The notes under the pieces: model-generated
Database searches by the model: none
The model's input: the letters and a program-made list of their open reading frames with translations, nothing else
What the model was told of the DNA's origin: nothing
Program-made: the position numbers and the translations under genes
Origin: Micractinium sp. NFX-FRZ
Lineage: Eukaryota; Chlorophyta; Trebouxiophyceae; Chlorellales; Chlorellaceae
Direction: 5' to 3'
DNA length: 64,000 nucleotides
Assembly (NCBI GenBank): GCA_029339195.1
Contig: JAPTJF010000203.1
Coordinates: 1-64,000, forward strand
In this document: piece by piece, positions 63,911 to 64,000 of the stretch
Position numbering within the stretch: the stretch's first letter is position 1
Layout of the letters: every line of letters begins with the position of its first letter

Positions 63911-64000
63911 CACCCGACTGCACTGCCAACCACCGCCGCTGCCTCACGCACCCACGCTACCACCGCACCGGCTGTCGCTGCACCTCACTGCCCCAGCCTG

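Overview
The window is nuclear DNA of a unicellular green alga, most likely of the Chlorella/Micractinium type. This is an inference from four things: very high GC with GC-rich third codon positions, dense short introns with strict splice consensus, TGTAA poly(A) signals after several genes, and plant/algal gene families (lumenal FKBP16-3, plant-type HAC acetyltransferase without bromodomain, RAP-domain organelle protein, Pro-rich cell-wall-type tail). Gene models were built by hand by matching splice sites and reading-frame phase. About 100 introns could be placed with consistent phase.

Layout. (1) 1-8862, minus: voltage-gated K+ channel with cyclic-nucleotide-binding domain; its 3' end is lost toward the left edge, which begins with a 74-base G run. 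(2) 10326-11800, minus: dual-specificity phosphatase, divergent from (3) 12179-14380, plus: thylakoid-lumen FKBP16-3-like isomerase. (4) 15128-16217, minus: mitochondrial-type MaoC/hydratase-2 enzyme, divergent from (5) 16499-28559, plus: 25-exon RAP-domain protein. (6) 29244-29753: possible leucine-rich-repeat remnant. (7) 29939-33698, plus: secreted NHL-propeller protein with a long Pro-rich tail. (8) 34628-36576, plus: membrane-anchored methyltransferase-fold protein. (9) 37188-50483, plus: 30-exon CBP/p300-type (HAC) histone acetyltransferase. (10) 51768-52736, plus: intronless ORF of unknown function. (11) 53133-57088, plus: membrane-anchored histidine acid phosphatase with an altered catalytic motif. 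(12) 57750-59976, plus: plastid-type CBM20 starch-binding protein with a C-terminal membrane segment. (13) 61247-62272: a weak minus-strand mini-gene and a truncated TauD-like remnant. (14) 62960-63910: a 52-bp minisatellite.

The most striking property is not a gene but an architecture. Introns across most multi-exon genes contain diverged tandem copies ('echoes') of the adjacent exon border, often with the splice site included. In the K+ channel the S4 voltage sensor, the selectivity filter, S6, the cyclic-nucleotide domain and other borders are all echoed. In the RAP and HAC genes a dozen or more borders are echoed. Linked to this is a high share of GC-AG introns (8 of about 100 mapped, nearly all with a strong AG|GCRAG donor). 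I infer that tandem duplication of exon borders is a main source of intron growth, and perhaps of intron gain and alternative splice sites, in this genome.

The genes form no operon or pathway. Several products are predicted to go to organelles or the secretory path: lumen (FKBP), mitochondrion (MaoC), an organelle (RAP), plastid (CBM20), and cell surface or endomembrane (NHL, methyltransferase, phosphatase, channel).
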